Source: Thiohalocapsa sp.
Lineage (GTDB): Bacteria; Pseudomonadota; Gammaproteobacteria; Chromatiales; Chromatiaceae
Length of the DNA stretch: 64,000 nucleotides
Reading direction: 5' to 3'
NCBI GenBank assembly: GCA_028277725.1
Contig: JANQFX010000105.1
Location: 18,516 to 82,515 of the forward strand
The translations under genes were made by a program, and so were the position numbers. Below are positions 42,804 to 53,197 of this stretch, piece by piece. The number at the start of each line of letters is the position of its first letter. Positions within the stretch are counted from its first letter, which is position 1. The notes beneath the pieces were generated by a model that worked only from the letters and a program-made list of their open reading frames with translations, ran no database searches and was not told where the DNA came from.

Positions 42804-42893
42804 GCGTCTCGGCATTCAGGCAGCCGCGAGGCCTACACTCGTATGGCCGCGCCCGAGTGCGGCAAACAGCGCCCACCGCCGGCTGCTTCCGCA

Positions 42894-42960
42894 TCGTCGT
42901 CGTGATCGAGGAATGGGCGCGATTTTTGCCTTCTTCGCGATGACGATTACGACAACGATA
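42894..42960. repeat. Copy of the dispersed GTCGTGATCG...GATTACGACAACGA element
   Basis: GTCGTCGTGATCGAGG (left) and GACGATTACGACAACGATAC (right) flank about 35 bases. It shares half-sites with 61373-61412 and 49877-49928. It lies between the cluster terminator and the chloride channel gene. Confidence 0.6.
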
Positions 42961-43016
42961 CAGAGTCGAGGGTGTTGGCCGGTCGTCGGCGCGGTCGTGC
43001 CAAGGACAGATCGCTG

Positions 43017-44354
43017 ATGGCGCATCGCCGCGGACGCTACATCCGACGTATCCTCTTCTCGCGGCGCGCCTGGCGCGTCCGCGGGGCCTTCCTGCTCGGC
43101 ACCCTGCTCGTCGGCGTGATCTCCACGGCCTTCGGCCTGGCCAGTCAGCAGGCGAACCAGCTCTTCGCGCGTCTCGCGACCGAGGCGCGTCTCGCGCCGC
43201 TGGTGATCACGCCCCTCGGCCTGGTGCTGGTCGCCTGGCTGACGCGGCGCTTCTTTGCCGGCAGCGAGGGCAGCGGCATCAATCAGGTCATCGCCGCGCT
43301 GGAGCTGCGCACAAAGGCCAAGTTCCTGACCCTGCGCATCGCCGCTGGCAAGATCCTGCTCACCCTGATCGCGCAGGTCTGCGGCGCATCGGTCGGGCGT
43401 GAAGGCCCGACGGTGCACGTGGCGGCCGCCATCATGTATTCCATGCGCCACCTCGCGCGTTTCCCTGCCGACTACATGGCCCGCGCCATGCTGCTGGTGG
43501 GCGGTGCGGCCGGCATCTCGGCGGCCTTCAACACCCCGCTGGCGGGCATCGTGTTCGCGTTCGAGGAGATGGCGCGGAGCTTCTCGCCGCGCCTCGCCGG
43601 TATCGTCGTCATCGGTGTCGTCGGCTCGGCCCTGGTGTCGATGCTCATCATCGGCGAGCCCTACTACTTCGGCACCGCCCAGGCGGCCTCGGCCGAGGGC
43701 ATGGACGCCTGGCTCGCCGTGCTGCTCTGCGCTGTCGTGGCTGGGTTCGCGGGTGGGCTGTTCGCGCTCCTGATCCTGCGTCTATCGCAACGGCTGGCGC
43801 CGCTGATCGCGACCAATGCCCTCGGTGTCGCCTTCGTCTGCGGCACGGTGCTGGTGCTGATGGGGGTGCTGACCGACTACCAGGTGATGGGCTCCGGTTA
43901 CGAGGTCGCCAAGGCGCTGGTGATTTCGCAGGAGGCGCCGATGCCGCTGTACCCGATCTACAAGTTCATCGCGTCCCTGGCCTCATACCTGAGCGGCATC
44001 CCGGGCGGCATTTTCGCCCCCGCGCTGTCCATCGGCGGGGGCATCGGTGCGGACCTGCACCGGGTCTTGCCGCTGGCGCCCCTGGACCTGATGGTCCTGC
44101 TCGGCATGGTCGCCTTCTTCGCCGGCGCGGTGAAGTCGCCCATCACCGGCTTCGTCATCGTCATGGAAATGACCAACGACCAGAACACCCTCCTGGCCCT
44201 GATGACCGCGGCGACCATCGGCTATGGTGTGTCCTATCTGCTGAGCCCGCGCCCCCTCTACCACTCGCTGGCGCAGGTCCTGGTGGAGCGTGAACGGGGC
44301 GATGCGGCGGCGGGGACGGGAGCGCAGGCAGAAGACCGGCGAGGGCAGGACTGA
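43017..44354 (+). CDS. ClC-family chloride channel or antiporter
   Basis: 445 residues with 10-12 membrane helices. Selectivity motifs are GSEGSGINQV (GSGIP position, here Asn instead of Pro), GREGPTVHVAA (gating Glu kept) and NTPLAGIVFAFEEM; the C-terminal ion-pathway region has SGIPGGIFAPALSIGGGI. It moves Cl- (probably with H+) across the inner membrane. GTG 42972 is an alternative start, but ATG 43017 gives the usual short N-terminus. It lies alone downstream of the cluster terminator. Confidence 0.93.
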   Translation: MAHRRGRYIRRILFSRRAWRVRGAFLLGTLLVGVISTAFGLASQQANQLFARLATEARLAPLVITPLGLVLVAWLTRRFFAGSEGSGINQVIAALELRTKAKFLTLRIAAGKILLTLIAQVCGASVGREGPTVHVAAAIMYSMRHLARFPADYMARAMLLVGGAAGISAAFNTPLAGIVFAFEEMARSFSPRLAGIVVIGVVGSALVSMLIIGEPYYFGTAQAASAEGMDAWLAVLLCAVVAGFAGGLFALLILRLSQRLAPLIATNALGVAFVCGTVLVLMGVLTDYQVMGSGYEVAKALVISQEAPMPLYPIYKFIASLASYLSGIPGGIFAPALSIGGGIGADLHRVLPLAPLDLMVLLGMVAFFAGAVKSPITGFVIVMEMTNDQNTLLALMTAATIGYGVSYLLSPRPLYHSLAQVLVERERGDAAAGTGAQAEDRRGQD

Positions 44355-44392
44355 CACCCCAAGCGCCCCATTCAACGGGGGAGTCTAACTCC

Positions 44393-44980
44393 GTGACGAC
44401 GACTGCAACGCCGACCGGGCACGGCACAGGCCCGCGGATACCGAGCCCGCCCCGTGCGCCAGCACTTGTCGCGGCGCTGCTGATGCCGGTTCTCGCCGGT
44501 TGCGCCGCGCTGATGCCGCAGGCGCTGCGTAGCCCGGAGCCGGTGCATATCGGGCCGCAGGCGGTGCGCGCGGCGCCGGAGCAATACATCGGCGTCCCGG
44601 TGCGCTGGGGCGGGCGCATCCTGGCGGTGCGCAACGCCGACAATGGCACCGACATCGAGCTGCTGGCGCGGCCCCTGGACGCGGAAGCCGAGCCCCGCCC
44701 GGACGCTGATCCCCAGGGCCGCATTATCGCCCGAGCGGAGGGCTTCCTCGACCCGGCGGAGTATCCGATCGACCGGCTGCTCAGTGTCAGTGGCTACGTG
44801 GAAGGCGTGGAGACACGCGACGTCGGCGACTATCCCTATCGCTATCCGGTGGTGCGGGTCGTCGGCCGATACCTATGGCCGGAACCACCGCCGGTGATCC
44901 GTGGCCCCTGGGGACCGCCTGGTTGGGACGGCCCATGGGGAGGGCCTTGGGGCTATGGCGGCTGGCATGGGCGCTACTAA
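44393..44980 (+). CDS. Slp-family outer-membrane lipoprotein
   Basis: 195 residues starting at GTG 44393, with GGGGGAG about 10 bases upstream. A lipoprotein signal (LLMPVLAGC) gives a lipidated Cys at about residue 36. The body matches the Slp family (VRWGGRILAVRNADNGTDIE; LLSVSGYVEGVETRDVGDYP). The C-terminus is rich in Gly, Trp and Pro (WGPPGWDGPWGGPWGYGGWH). Slp proteins are stress- or starvation-related; exact role unknown. It converges with hom. Confidence 0.88.
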   Translation: MTTTATPTGHGTGPRIPSPPRAPALVAALLMPVLAGCAALMPQALRSPEPVHIGPQAVRAAPEQYIGVPVRWGGRILAVRNADNGTDIELLARPLDAEAEPRPDADPQGRIIARAEGFLDPAEYPIDRLLSVSGYVEGVETRDVGDYPYRYPVVRVVGRYLWPEPPPVIRGPWGPPGWDGPWGGPWGYGGWHGRY

Positions 44981-45030
44981 GGCCCCTATGGCCCCTGGTA
45001 CTGGGTAGGGCGAGTACAGCGGCGCGAGTC

Positions 45031-46347
45031 TCAGCCGTCCAGCGTTTCCATGCGGATGCGCACGATGTCGCCCGCCACTGCTTCCCTCGCGCCGATGCGC
45101 TCCAACGCTCGATTCATGCGCACCTCTTGCACCCGATGGGTGAGCAGGATCAGGGGCACATGGGTCTCGCCGGGGGCCGGCTCCTTCTGCTTGATGGCCT
45201 CGATACTGATGCCCTCGGCGGCCAGAATGCCGGCGATGTCGGCCATGACGCCGGGCCGATCCAGCGCCGTGAGACGCAGGTAGTAGGCGGTCTCGACCTC
45301 GTCCATGGGCAGGACCGGCGTGTCGGCCAGTTCGGCCGGCTGAAAGGCGAGGTGCGGCACCCGGTTGTGCGGGTCGGTGGTCAGCGCGCGGGCCACGTCC
45401 ACCACGTCCGCCACCACGGCCGAGGCGGTCGGCAGCGCGCCGGCGCCGGCACCGTAGTAGAGGGTCGGGCCGACGGCATCGCCCTTGACCAGCACGGCGT
45501 TCATGACGCCGTCGACGTTGGCGATGAGCCGGCGGTGCGGGATCAGCGTCGGGTGCACCCGCAGCTCGATGCCGTCACCGGTGCGCCGCGCCAAACCTAA
45601 GTGCTTGATGCGATAGCCCAGCTCCGCCGCGTAGGCGACGTCCTGTGCCTCGATCTTGCTGATGCCCTCGGTGAAGGTGCGATCGAACTGCAGCGGAATG
45701 CCGAAGGCGAGCGATCCCAGGATGGTCAGCTTGTGAGCGGCATCGATGCCCTCGACATCGAAGGTCGGGTCCGCCTCGGCGTAGCCCAGCGCCTGCGCCT
45801 CGGCGAGCACCTCGGCGAAGTCGCGGCCCTTGTCGCGCATCTCCGTGAGGATGAAGTTGCCCGTGCCGTTGATGATGCCGGCCATCCACTCGATGTGGTT
45901 GCCGGCCAGCCCTTCTCGCAGTGCCTTGATGATCGGGATGCCACCAGCCACCGCGGCCTCGAAGGCCACCATCACCCCGCGCTGCTGCGCCGCAGCGAAG
46001 ATCTCGTTGCCGTGCATCGCGATCAGCGCCTTGTTGGCGGTGACCACGTGCTTTCCGTTCTCGATGGCCTTGAGCACCAATTCGCGCGCCGGCGAGTAGC
46101 CGCCGATGAGCTCGATGACGATGTCCACCTCGGGGTCGTCGACCACGGCGAAGGCGTCGTCGCCGATGCGCTCGATGTCCTGGAGCCCGCTGATGCGCTC
46201 CGGATCGTAGGCACGGGCGGCGGCGTGGGCGATGCGGATGCCGCGTCCGGCGCGGCGTGCGATCTCCGCGGCGTTGCGGGTCAGCACGGTCACGGTGCCA
46301 CCGCCGACCGTACCGAGTCCGAGGAGGCCGATTTTCACCGGTTCCAT
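45031..46347 (-). CDS. hom: Homoserine dehydrogenase
   Basis: 438 residues, monofunctional. The Rossmann motif is GLLGLGTVGGGTVTVL at the N-terminus, the catalytic region has EAAVAGGIPIIKALREGLAG and FILTEMRDKGRDFAEVLAEA, and a C-terminal ACT domain (TALDRPGVMADIAGILAAEG) implies feedback control, probably by threonine. It reduces aspartate semialdehyde to homoserine for threonine and methionine synthesis. The aminotransferase gene alaC lies 49 bases upstream, the order found in many gammaproteobacteria. Confidence 0.97.
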   Translation of the reverse strand: MEPVKIGLLGLGTVGGGTVTVLTRNAAEIARRAGRGIRIAHAAARAYDPERISGLQDIERIGDDAFAVVDDPEVDIVIELIGGYSPARELVLKAIENGKHVVTANKALIAMHGNEIFAAAQQRGVMVAFEAAVAGGIPIIKALREGLAGNHIEWMAGIINGTGNFILTEMRDKGRDFAEVLAEAQALGYAEADPTFDVEGIDAAHKLTILGSLAFGIPLQFDRTFTEGISKIEAQDVAYAAELGYRIKHLGLARRTGDGIELRVHPTLIPHRRLIANVDGVMNAVLVKGDAVGPTLYYGAGAGALPTASAVVADVVDVARALTTDPHNRVPHLAFQPAELADTPVLPMDEVETAYYLRLTALDRPGVMADIAGILAAEGISIEAIKQKEPAPGETHVPLILLTHRVQEVRMNRALERIGAREAVAGDIVRIRMETLDG

Positions 46348-46396
46348 GTCTTATCCTCTCGTTGTTCTGTGGTCGCCACCCGGGGGCAGCGCACCG

Positions 46397-47716
46397 CTAG
46401 ACCGGCTGCGTTTCCGCCTGCGCGGCGGCGGGCTGCCCCGCCACGGCACCGGAAGCCTGATCGGTTGAAGGGTTGGGCGACTGATCTGCGCGGGCGTCGT
46501 CGCGGAACATGTGGCGGATGCCGCGCACCGCCTGGCGGGTACGGTGCTCGTTCTCGATCAGGCTGAAGCGCACGTGATCGTCGCCGTAGTCGCCGAAGCC
46601 GGCGCCGGGGGACACCGCGACCTTGGCGTCGCGGAGCAGCTTCTTCGAGAACTCCAGCGACATGGAATCGATGTCGCCGGCCGCCTTGCGCGTCGCCAGT
46701 TCCGACAAATACGGCTCCGGGATCTTGGCCCAGACGAACATGGTGGCCTTCGGCCGCCGGACTGACCAGCCCGCGTCGTTGAGGCCGTCGCACAGACAGT
46801 TGCGCCGCCGCTCGTACATATCGCGGATATCGGCCACGCACTGTTGTGAGGACTCCAGCGCGTGGATGGCCGCGACCTGGATCGGTGTGAACGTGCCGTA
46901 GTCGAGGTAGCTCTTGATGCGGGCGAGCGCACCGACCAGATGGTGATTACCGCACATGAAGCCGATGCGCCAACCCGGCATGTTGTAGCTCTTGGACATG
47001 GAGAAGAACTCCACGGCCAAATCCTTGGCGCCCGGGACCTGCAGGATGGACGGCGCCTTGTAGCCGTCGAAGACGATGTCCGCATAGGCCAGGTCGTGCA
47101 CCACCCAGATGCCGTACTCGCGAGCGATCGCCACGACCTTCTCGAAGAAGTCGAGCTCCACGCACTCGGCGGTGGGATTGCCCGGGAAGTTCAGGACCAG
47201 CATCTTCGGCCGCGGCCAGGAGTTCTGGATGGCCTCGCGCAGTTCCTCGAAGAAGTCTACGTCCGGCGTCAGGCGCACGTGGCGCACATCGGCGCCGGCG
47301 ATCATGAAGCCGTAGGGATGGATCGGATAGGCCGGGTTCGGCACCAACACCGTATCGCCGGCGCCCATGGTGGCCAGCGCCAGGTGGGCAAGCCCCTCCT
47401 TGGAGCCGATGCTGACGATGGCCTCGGAGTCCTGATCGAGCGTGACCCCGTAGCGATCGGCGTACCAGCGGGTGATGGCGCGGCGCAGACGCGGGATGCC
47501 GCGCGAGACCGAATACCGATGGGTGTCCCTGCGTCCGGACGCGTCCACCAGCTTGTCGACGATGTGCTGCGGGGTCGGCTGGTCCGGGTTGCCCATGCCG
47601 AAGTCGATGATATCCTCGCCCCGTGTTCGTGCCGCGGCCTTCAACTCGTTCACGATGTTGAAGACGTAGGGCGGCAGCCGCTCGATGCGGCGGAAATTGG
47701 GCTCGGGCGCGACCAC
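46397..47716 (-). CDS. alaC: Alanine transaminase AlaC-type aminotransferase
   Basis: 439 residues, PLP-dependent class I aminotransferase. The PLP Lys is in [17 protein letters not shown], with [22 protein letters not shown] and [20 protein letters not shown]. Close relatives make alanine from pyruvate. The start codon is GTG 47716 with AGAGG upstream. The C-terminal 30 residues are an extra disordered Ala/Gln/Pro tail. It is upstream of hom and likely co-transcribed. Confidence 0.93.
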   Translation of the reverse strand: MVAPEPNFRRIERLPPYVFNIVNELKAAARTRGEDIIDFGMGNPDQPTPQHIVDKLVDASGRRDTHRYSVSRGIPRLRRAITRWYADRYGVTLDQDSEAIVSIGSKEGLAHLALATMGAGDTVLVPNPAYPIHPYGFMIAGADVRHVRLTPDVDFFEELREAIQNSWPRPKMLVLNFPGNPTAECVELDFFEKVVAIAREYGIWVVHDLAYADIVFDGYKAPSILQVPGAKDLAVEFFSMSKSYNMPGWRIGFMCGNHHLVGALARIKSYLDYGTFTPIQVAAIHALESSQQCVADIRDMYERRRNCLCDGLNDAGWSVRRPKATMFVWAKIPEPYLSELATRKAAGDIDSMSLEFSKKLLRDAKVAVSPGAGFGDYGDDHVRFSLIENEHRTRQAVRGIRHMFRDDARADQSPNPSTDQASGAVAGQPAAAQAETQPV

Positions 47717-47887
47717 GTTGGACCTCTGTTATTGCACGCGGGATAAGGGGTCAAGAGTGTAACCGCAGCGGGACCGGATTCAAACGCCGTCACCAAACCT
47801 GATGCCCGACGGTGGGGTGCAGGATCTCGGTCGGCGGCACGATCGCGCCGGTCCAGCCGTCCCGGACCCTCCCGACAGGGCCGCGCC

Positions 47888-48526
47888 ATGACTCGCTCGA
47901 GCGCCTGCACAGCCGGAGGTTCGGCTTCCGACCGCAGCCCCTTGCCCCAGCCCCCCGACGCCAACTCCATCGTGACAACCACAGACGATCAGGCACCCTG
48001 GCCCAAGTACCATCCCTTCTACTGCGAGGAAAATGCCTGGTGGCTCTGCGCCGACCCTGCGCTCGGACCCGGGCCGCGGGACGTCTTGTTCGTGCTCAGC
48101 GAGGCAGGCGCCTGCCCCGTGGCGGCACAACGCGCCGCCCCCGTGGGCGAGGCCTGCTGGTGGGATTATCACGTCGTGGTCCTGGACGGCAGCACACGGA
48201 TCTGGGATCCGGACTCCCGCCTCGGCTGCCCCGTGGCCGCCGACGACTGGCTCGCCGGCAGCTTCCCGTCCATCGACAGGTTACCGGCGGCCTTCAAACC
48301 CCTGTTCCGTCGCGTGCCCGCGGCGGACTATCGAGCGCGGCTCGCCACCGACCGCAGCCACATGCGCGACACAGAGGGCAACTGGCTCCATGCGCCGCCG
48401 CCTTGGCCACCGCCCTGGCCGGCCGGCGACCAGGGCATCGGCCTCGACGCCTACCGCAGTCTCGGCGGCGACGGACCAGGCGAACTCCTGAGCTTCGAGG
48501 CGCTCCGGGCCCGCGTCGTCGGCTGA
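47888..48526 (+). CDS. NTAQ1-like protein N-terminal glutamine amidohydrolase
   Basis: 212 residues. The Cys-His-Asp triad of the NTAQ1 family is visible: Cys46 in YCEENAWWLC, His95 in WWDYHVVVLDG and Asp107 in RIWDPDS. In eukaryotes this enzyme deamidates N-terminal Gln in the N-degron pathway. Here the role is unknown; no other N-degron enzymes are nearby. A GTG at 47972 would remove 28 poorly conserved residues and may be the true start. It diverges from alaC. Confidence 0.87.
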   Translation: MTRSSACTAGGSASDRSPLPQPPDANSIVTTTDDQAPWPKYHPFYCEENAWWLCADPALGPGPRDVLFVLSEAGACPVAAQRAAPVGEACWWDYHVVVLDGSTRIWDPDSRLGCPVAADDWLAGSFPSIDRLPAAFKPLFRRVPAADYRARLATDRSHMRDTEGNWLHAPPPWPPPWPAGDQGIGLDAYRSLGGDGPGELLSFEALRARVVG

Positions 48527-48575
48527 TCCGGCTTGGACCACGTCCGACGGGTCGATTGGCAGATCACCTGGCGGA

Positions 48576-48974
48576 TCATTCGGCCGAGGCGCCCAGGGCC
48601 ATCAAGACGCGATCGAGCCGCTCGCGGACCGCGGCCGCCAGTGCCGGCACCTCGGGGTTGTCGACGAGATTCAGCACGGCGCCCGGGTCCATGAACAGCA
48701 CCGCGGTGCGCCCGTCCGCCTCCTCGCGCACCACGACGTTACAGGGCAACAACAGGCCGATGTCCGGCTCGGCGGTCAGCGCCTGATGGGCGAACTGCGG
48801 ATTGCAGGCGCCGAGAATGCGATAGGGCCGGTGATCGGCCCCGACCTTGCTGTTGAGGGTGCCGGCGACGTCGATGTCGCTGAGGACTCCGAAACCCTCG
48901 GCCTTGAGCGCCTCGGTGACACGCCCGATGGTCTCATCGAAGCCGGTATCGACGGTCGTGGAAAAGCCGTACAT
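48576..48974 (-). CDS. DUF302-domain protein
   Basis: 132 residues beginning MYGFSTTVDTGFDETIGRVT and containing FGVLSDIDVAGTLNSKVGAD, RILGACNPQFAHQALTAEPD and LLPCNVVVREEADG, the complete DUF302 pattern. The two Cys (GACNP, LLPCN) are family-conserved. A small soluble cytosolic protein with unproven function, often encoded beside redox or sulfur genes. The start is set by a GGAG exactly 6 bases before the second of two close ATGs. It is convergent with the NTAQ1-like gene. Confidence 0.9.
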   Translation of the reverse strand: MYGFSTTVDTGFDETIGRVTEALKAEGFGVLSDIDVAGTLNSKVGADHRPYRILGACNPQFAHQALTAEPDIGLLLPCNVVVREEADGRTAVLFMDPGAVLNLVDNPEVPALAAAVRERLDRVLMALGASAE

Positions 48975-49164
48975 CGTCATCTCCTGCGAGGGTTGTGGGA
49001 TCAACGTGTCGGGCGGATGGGCTGCTAGGCGCATCGCCCGGGGAAGAAGCGCCCCGCGCACGCGGACGGTGCGTCTCGTCGGGAAGCGAGGTGATAGCCG
49101 CCGGCTGGAATACAACCGACCACGCGCCTGACACCAAGACGATGCTCAGGCACACTCTCTCGGC

Positions 49165-49755
49165 ATGAATTCCCTGCACTGGATACTCGCCATGGCACTC
49201 TCCCTCGGCCCGGCCGGTGCCGCAACCGATGCCCCGATGGGCACGAACGCGGACGGTCTGATCGACGACTTCTCGAACCCCGACGGCAATTCACGCCTGG
49301 GCACCCGCTGGCAGCTGGTGACCGATCAGGTCATGGGCGGCGTCTCGGGCGGTGCCATGCAGCGCCGTGAGGAAAACGGTCGAACCGTGCTCTGCATGAC
49401 GGGCGATGTCAGCCTGGAGAACGACGGCGGCTTCGTGCAGGTCAACATCGACCTGTCGCCCGGCGGCCGGCTGGACGCGAGCGGTTTCGCCGGTGTGCGT
49501 CTCGTCGCCCGCGGTAACGGCGAGGTCTACAACCTGCACCTCAAGACGGCGGCGACCCGCATGCCCTGGCAGTCCTACCGTGCGGCGTTCACCGCCGACG
49601 GCGACTGGCGGGAGTTTCGGCTGCCGTTCTCCGGCTTCGAACCGCACCGACTGGTGCCGGCGCTCGATCGCTCGCGGCTGGAGCGACTCGGTATCGTCGC
49701 CATCGGCCGGGAGATGCGGGCCGATCTCTGCGTCGCCGAGATCGGCTTCTACTAA
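49165..49755 (+). CDS. CIA30-family exported protein
   Basis: 196 residues. An N-terminal hydrophobic signal (LHWILAMALSLGPAGAATDA) precedes a CIA30 (complex I intermediate-associated) beta-sandwich: LIDDFSNPDGNSRLGTRW, QVMGGVSGGAMQRREENGRT, LENDGGFVQV, FAGVRLVARGNGEVYNLHLK and WREFRLPFSGFEPHR. Bacterial relatives are of unknown role and bind carbohydrate-like ligands in some cases. Length is typical. It stands alone, convergent with pstS. Confidence 0.88.
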   Translation: MNSLHWILAMALSLGPAGAATDAPMGTNADGLIDDFSNPDGNSRLGTRWQLVTDQVMGGVSGGAMQRREENGRTVLCMTGDVSLENDGGFVQVNIDLSPGGRLDASGFAGVRLVARGNGEVYNLHLKTAATRMPWQSYRAAFTADGDWREFRLPFSGFEPHRLVPALDRSRLERLGIVAIGREMRADLCVAEIGFY

Positions 49756-49876
49756 GGCGATTTCCGTCGAGACACATGGCGCCTGACGCCCCCGTTGCCC
49801 GAGCGGCCGGGTCGACGCGACAGCAGCGGCCTCGAAAACAAATCAAACAACTCGGTACCACCACCCCGCTGAGATT

Positions 49877-49928
49877 GGTTGTCGTTCTCGCTGGGTGCTC
49901 GATGACGACCACGCTTACGACAACGACC
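49877..49928. repeat. Copy of the dispersed GTTGTCGT...ACGACAACGAC element
   Basis: GGTTGTCGTTCTCG (left) and CTTACGACAACGACC (right) form an imperfect inverted repeat around about 25 bases, in the convergent gap between the CIA30 gene and pstS. It may act as a bidirectional terminator structure. Confidence 0.6.
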
Positions 49929-49974
49929 GTTGCGCCGTCGAGTTTGCTTCTGAACCGTTCCTTAGGGGCTCGCC

Positions 49975-51045
49975 TCATGGCGCCGACGGCGTCTCCGCGA
50001 TCTGCTTGAGGACGTAGTCGCGCAGCGCGTCCGGGAAAGGGATGTAGCCGAGTTGCGCGACGACGTCCTGCTCCGGTCCCATGGCAAACTCGATGATCTG
50101 GTCGATGACCTCTCCCTTTCGCGGGTCCTCGTACTCGCTACGGAAGACCAACCAGGACAGGCCGAGGATCGGGTAGGCCCCATCGCCCGCCGGGTCGACG
50201 GCGTTGCGCAGGCTCGGCTCACCGATCACCGAGACCAGAGACGTGTCGAACGAGGCCTCGCCCGGCGTGACGATCTGACCGTCCTTGTTCTGCAAGGACG
50301 CTAGGCTGATGCCCGGCAGGAATCCGAAGGCATACTGCACATAGCCGAGGCTCCCCGGGATGGCGCGCACGCTCGCGGCGACCCCGTCATTGCCAAGTCC
50401 GCCGACCCGGGCGCCCCGCTTCCTCAGCAGGTCGGGCCAATTCGGGTGCATGGTCGTGCCAACCTCGGCCGCGAAGCCTTCGTCCAAAGAACTGAGGTAG
50501 CGTGTGAACTTGTAGCTGGTGCCGCTGGCTTCGGCGCGGGTGACCACCGTAATGGGCGCATCGGGCAACTCGACGCCTTCGTTGGTCGCGGCGATGGCGG
50601 GGTCGTTCCAGCGGCCAATCTCGCCGGAGAAGATCCCAACGAGCGCGGCGCGGTTCAGTTTGAGATCGGGCACGCCATCAAGGTTGTAGATGATCGCGAT
50701 GCCGCCCGCCACGAAGGGCACCTGTCGCCCGCCGCCCGGTATCTTGCCGAGCTCGTCCTCGGTCAGCATCAAGTCGGACCCGGCGAAGTCGACCCTGCCG
50801 TCGTTCAGGTCCTTGATCCCGCCGGCGGTGCCGATGCTCTGGTAGTCGACGCGCACGTTCGGATGCTGCTTGTAGTAGTCCCGGAACCAGCGCAGGTACA
50901 GGGGCGCCGGGAAGCTCGCGCCGGAGCCGATGAGCTTGATGGTCTCGTCTTCTCCGGCGGCGAGCGGCGGCACGACGAACGTGAGTAGCGCTGCGGCAAG
51001 GGTCAGACGGCGCAGCCAGGCCAGCGGGCGACGAGCATGGGTCAT
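49975..51045 (-). CDS. pstS: Phosphate ABC transporter substrate-binding protein PstS
   Basis: 356 residues. After a signal peptide (LRRLTLAAALLTFVVPPLAA) comes the PstS fold: LIGSGASFPAPLYLRWFRDY, YQSIGTAGGIKDLNDGRVDF, GSDLMLTEDE, VVTRAEASGTSYKFTRYLS and FGFLPGISLASLQ, which contain the phosphate ligands. It binds phosphate in the periplasm. The pstCAB permease genes are not adjacent, and no clear Pho box is visible upstream, so the partner transporter lies elsewhere. Confidence 0.94.
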   Translation of the reverse strand: MTHARRPLAWLRRLTLAAALLTFVVPPLAAGEDETIKLIGSGASFPAPLYLRWFRDYYKQHPNVRVDYQSIGTAGGIKDLNDGRVDFAGSDLMLTEDELGKIPGGGRQVPFVAGGIAIIYNLDGVPDLKLNRAALVGIFSGEIGRWNDPAIAATNEGVELPDAPITVVTRAEASGTSYKFTRYLSSLDEGFAAEVGTTMHPNWPDLLRKRGARVGGLGNDGVAASVRAIPGSLGYVQYAFGFLPGISLASLQNKDGQIVTPGEASFDTSLVSVIGEPSLRNAVDPAGDGAYPILGLSWLVFRSEYEDPRKGEVIDQIIEFAMGPEQDVVAQLGYIPFPDALRDYVLKQIAETPSAP

Positions 51046-51297
51046 GATTAGGTCCTCGGCTCCAAGGCGGGATTGAGGGTGTCGGCGTGCGCGGGCACAG
51101 CGCCGCGGTGCACGCGGGCTGCCCGGCCTCCAAGGTGCCGAAGTCTATGCGCGGTAGGCCCGGACACGCCACCCTCAAGCGGTCATTCGAGCGCCACGGG
51201 GTCGTCAGACGATGCGACGGCGGTCGGCGGGAACAGGCAGGCGGGGCGGCGCGGACGCAAGGCGAAATGGGAGTTGGGCCCGACCACTCGAGGCGTG

Positions 51298-51729
51298 TTA
51301 GAGCATCCCCAGCTGCAGCTTTGCCTCGTCGGACATGGTGTCGGGGCTCCAGGGCGGGTCCCAGACCAGCTCGACCTCGACCTCGCCGACGCCGTCCACA
51401 GTCTTCACCGCGTCCTTGACCATCACCGGCATCATGCCGGCCACCGGGCAGGCCGGGGCGGTCAGAGTCATGTCAACGGCGATGTTGCCGCCGGGGGCGA
51501 TATCGATCTTGTAGATGAGCCCGAGGTCGTAGATGTTGACCGGGATTTCCGGGTCATGGACCTTGCGCAACGCGGCCACGATGCCCTCGCGCAGCGCGGC
51601 CTCCGCTTCCGGACTCAGTTGTTCGGGTTGCTGGTCGACGCTCAGGTCGATGGGGACGGCCGCATCGTCGCGATCGACCCCTTCCTCATGGCCGGCGCCG
51701 AAGCCGGCGAGACGCGCAAGTCTGTTCAT
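51298..51729 (-). CDS. sufT: SufT-like Fe-S assembly protein (DUF59)
   Basis: 143 residues. The MIP18/DUF59 core is EAALREGIVAALRKVHDPEI, PVNIYDLGLIYKIDIAP and LTAPACPVAGMMP with the reactive Cys. An N-terminal 40-residue extension is disordered. SufT assists maturation of Fe-S proteins. It is the last gene of the suf cluster, 80 bases after sufD. sufS and sufE/U are absent from the window, so the desulfurase is elsewhere. Confidence 0.9.
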   Translation of the reverse strand: MNRLARLAGFGAGHEEGVDRDDAAVPIDLSVDQQPEQLSPEAEAALREGIVAALRKVHDPEIPVNIYDLGLIYKIDIAPGGNIAVDMTLTAPACPVAGMMPVMVKDAVKTVDGVGEVEVELVWDPPWSPDTMSDEAKLQLGML

Positions 51730-51809
51730 GTCATCACCACTCAGACCTCGCCCGGCGCCTGAGGCCGGGCTTGGGGTTGACTCGATTGCACGGGTATCAA
51801 GGCAGGTGC

Positions 51810-53197
51810 TCAGAGGGGCGCATGCTCGAGCCGCTGGCCGACCACCTCGGACACGTGCTCGGCCAGGGGTTCGATCCCCAGCGCGCCGATGATCTCCCCG
51901 GCGAAGCCTAGGCAGAGCATGCGCCGTGCCAGGCCCTCGGCGATGCCGCGCGAGCGGAGGTAGAAGAGCATCTCGGGCTCGATCTGACCCACCGTGGTGC
52001 CGTGACTGCACTTGACGTCGTCCGCGTAGATCTCGAGCTGGGGCTTGGTGTCGATCTCCGCGTTCTGCGATAGCAGCAGGTTGCGGTTGGACATGGCGGC
52101 ATCGGTCTGCTGCGCGTCCCGGGCGACATAGACCAGACCGTCGAACACCGCCTTGCCCTTCCCGTGCACGATGCCTTTGAAGTTCTCTCGGCTGCTGCAG
52201 TGCGGCAGGGCATGGCGCACATCCAGGTGGTAGTCGATGAGCTGTCCGTCGCCGGCCAGGTACAGCCCCTGCAGATCGCACTCGGCATGCTCGCCCGCGA
52301 AGCGCGTGATGATATCGGTGCGCGCCCAGCGTCCACCCAGGCCAATGTTGATGGCGTCGTAACGGCTGGAGGTCCCCTGGCGCAGATAGACCCCGCTGAC
52401 GTGGAAGGCGTTTGGAGACTCCAGCTGCAGGCGCCGATGCTCCAACACCGAGTCATGGCCGAGGTCGAGTTCGATGAGGGCATTGTTGCAGTAGGTGGCA
52501 TCGCCCAGGCTAGCGTAGCGTTCGATCAGGGTTCCCCGGGCGCCCTCGCCGAGGCGCACCAGGTGCCTGGGCTGCGCGACGCCGGGGGATTCCGTGCCCA
52601 CGGACAGGTGCAACAGCTCGACGGGCTTGTCCAGTAGGACTCCGCGCTCGGCCAACAGCACCATGCCGTCACTCAGGGTCGCAGTGTTGAGCGCCGAGAA
52701 CAGGTGTGCGCCGTCGCCGGCGACCTCGCCCAGGCTGTCGGCGAGCAGGTCCGGCGTCTCGGTCAGGGTCGTGTGCAACCCCCCCAGCACGACTCCGTTG
52801 GGCAAGCCGTCCAGTGCGGACAACGCGGGCGCGAAGTAGCCGTTGACCATGACGACGCGGTAGGCGTCCAGGTCGGGCAGGAGCAAGTCCTCGATGTCCT
52901 CGGGCTGCAACGCCTCGAGCGCTTCCGACACCGGCGCGAAGCCCTGCTGCAGCAGCGCCTGCAAGCCGGTGTAGCGCCAGCCCTCGTTCTTTCGCGTCGG
53001 CAAACCCAGGGCGCGGGCGCGTTCCGCGGCCGCGGAGCGCAGTGTCTCGACCCAGGCTGGGTCCTGCCCGTCGGTCGCCCGCTCGGGGAGCCAGCCATCG
53101 AGCGCTTGGGCCTGCGTGTGAGCAGAGGTCTGCGCCGGGGTCAGAGCAGGCGTCGCGGCCTTCCCTGTCGGGGCTTGGGTGTTCAGCGCGGCCGCAG

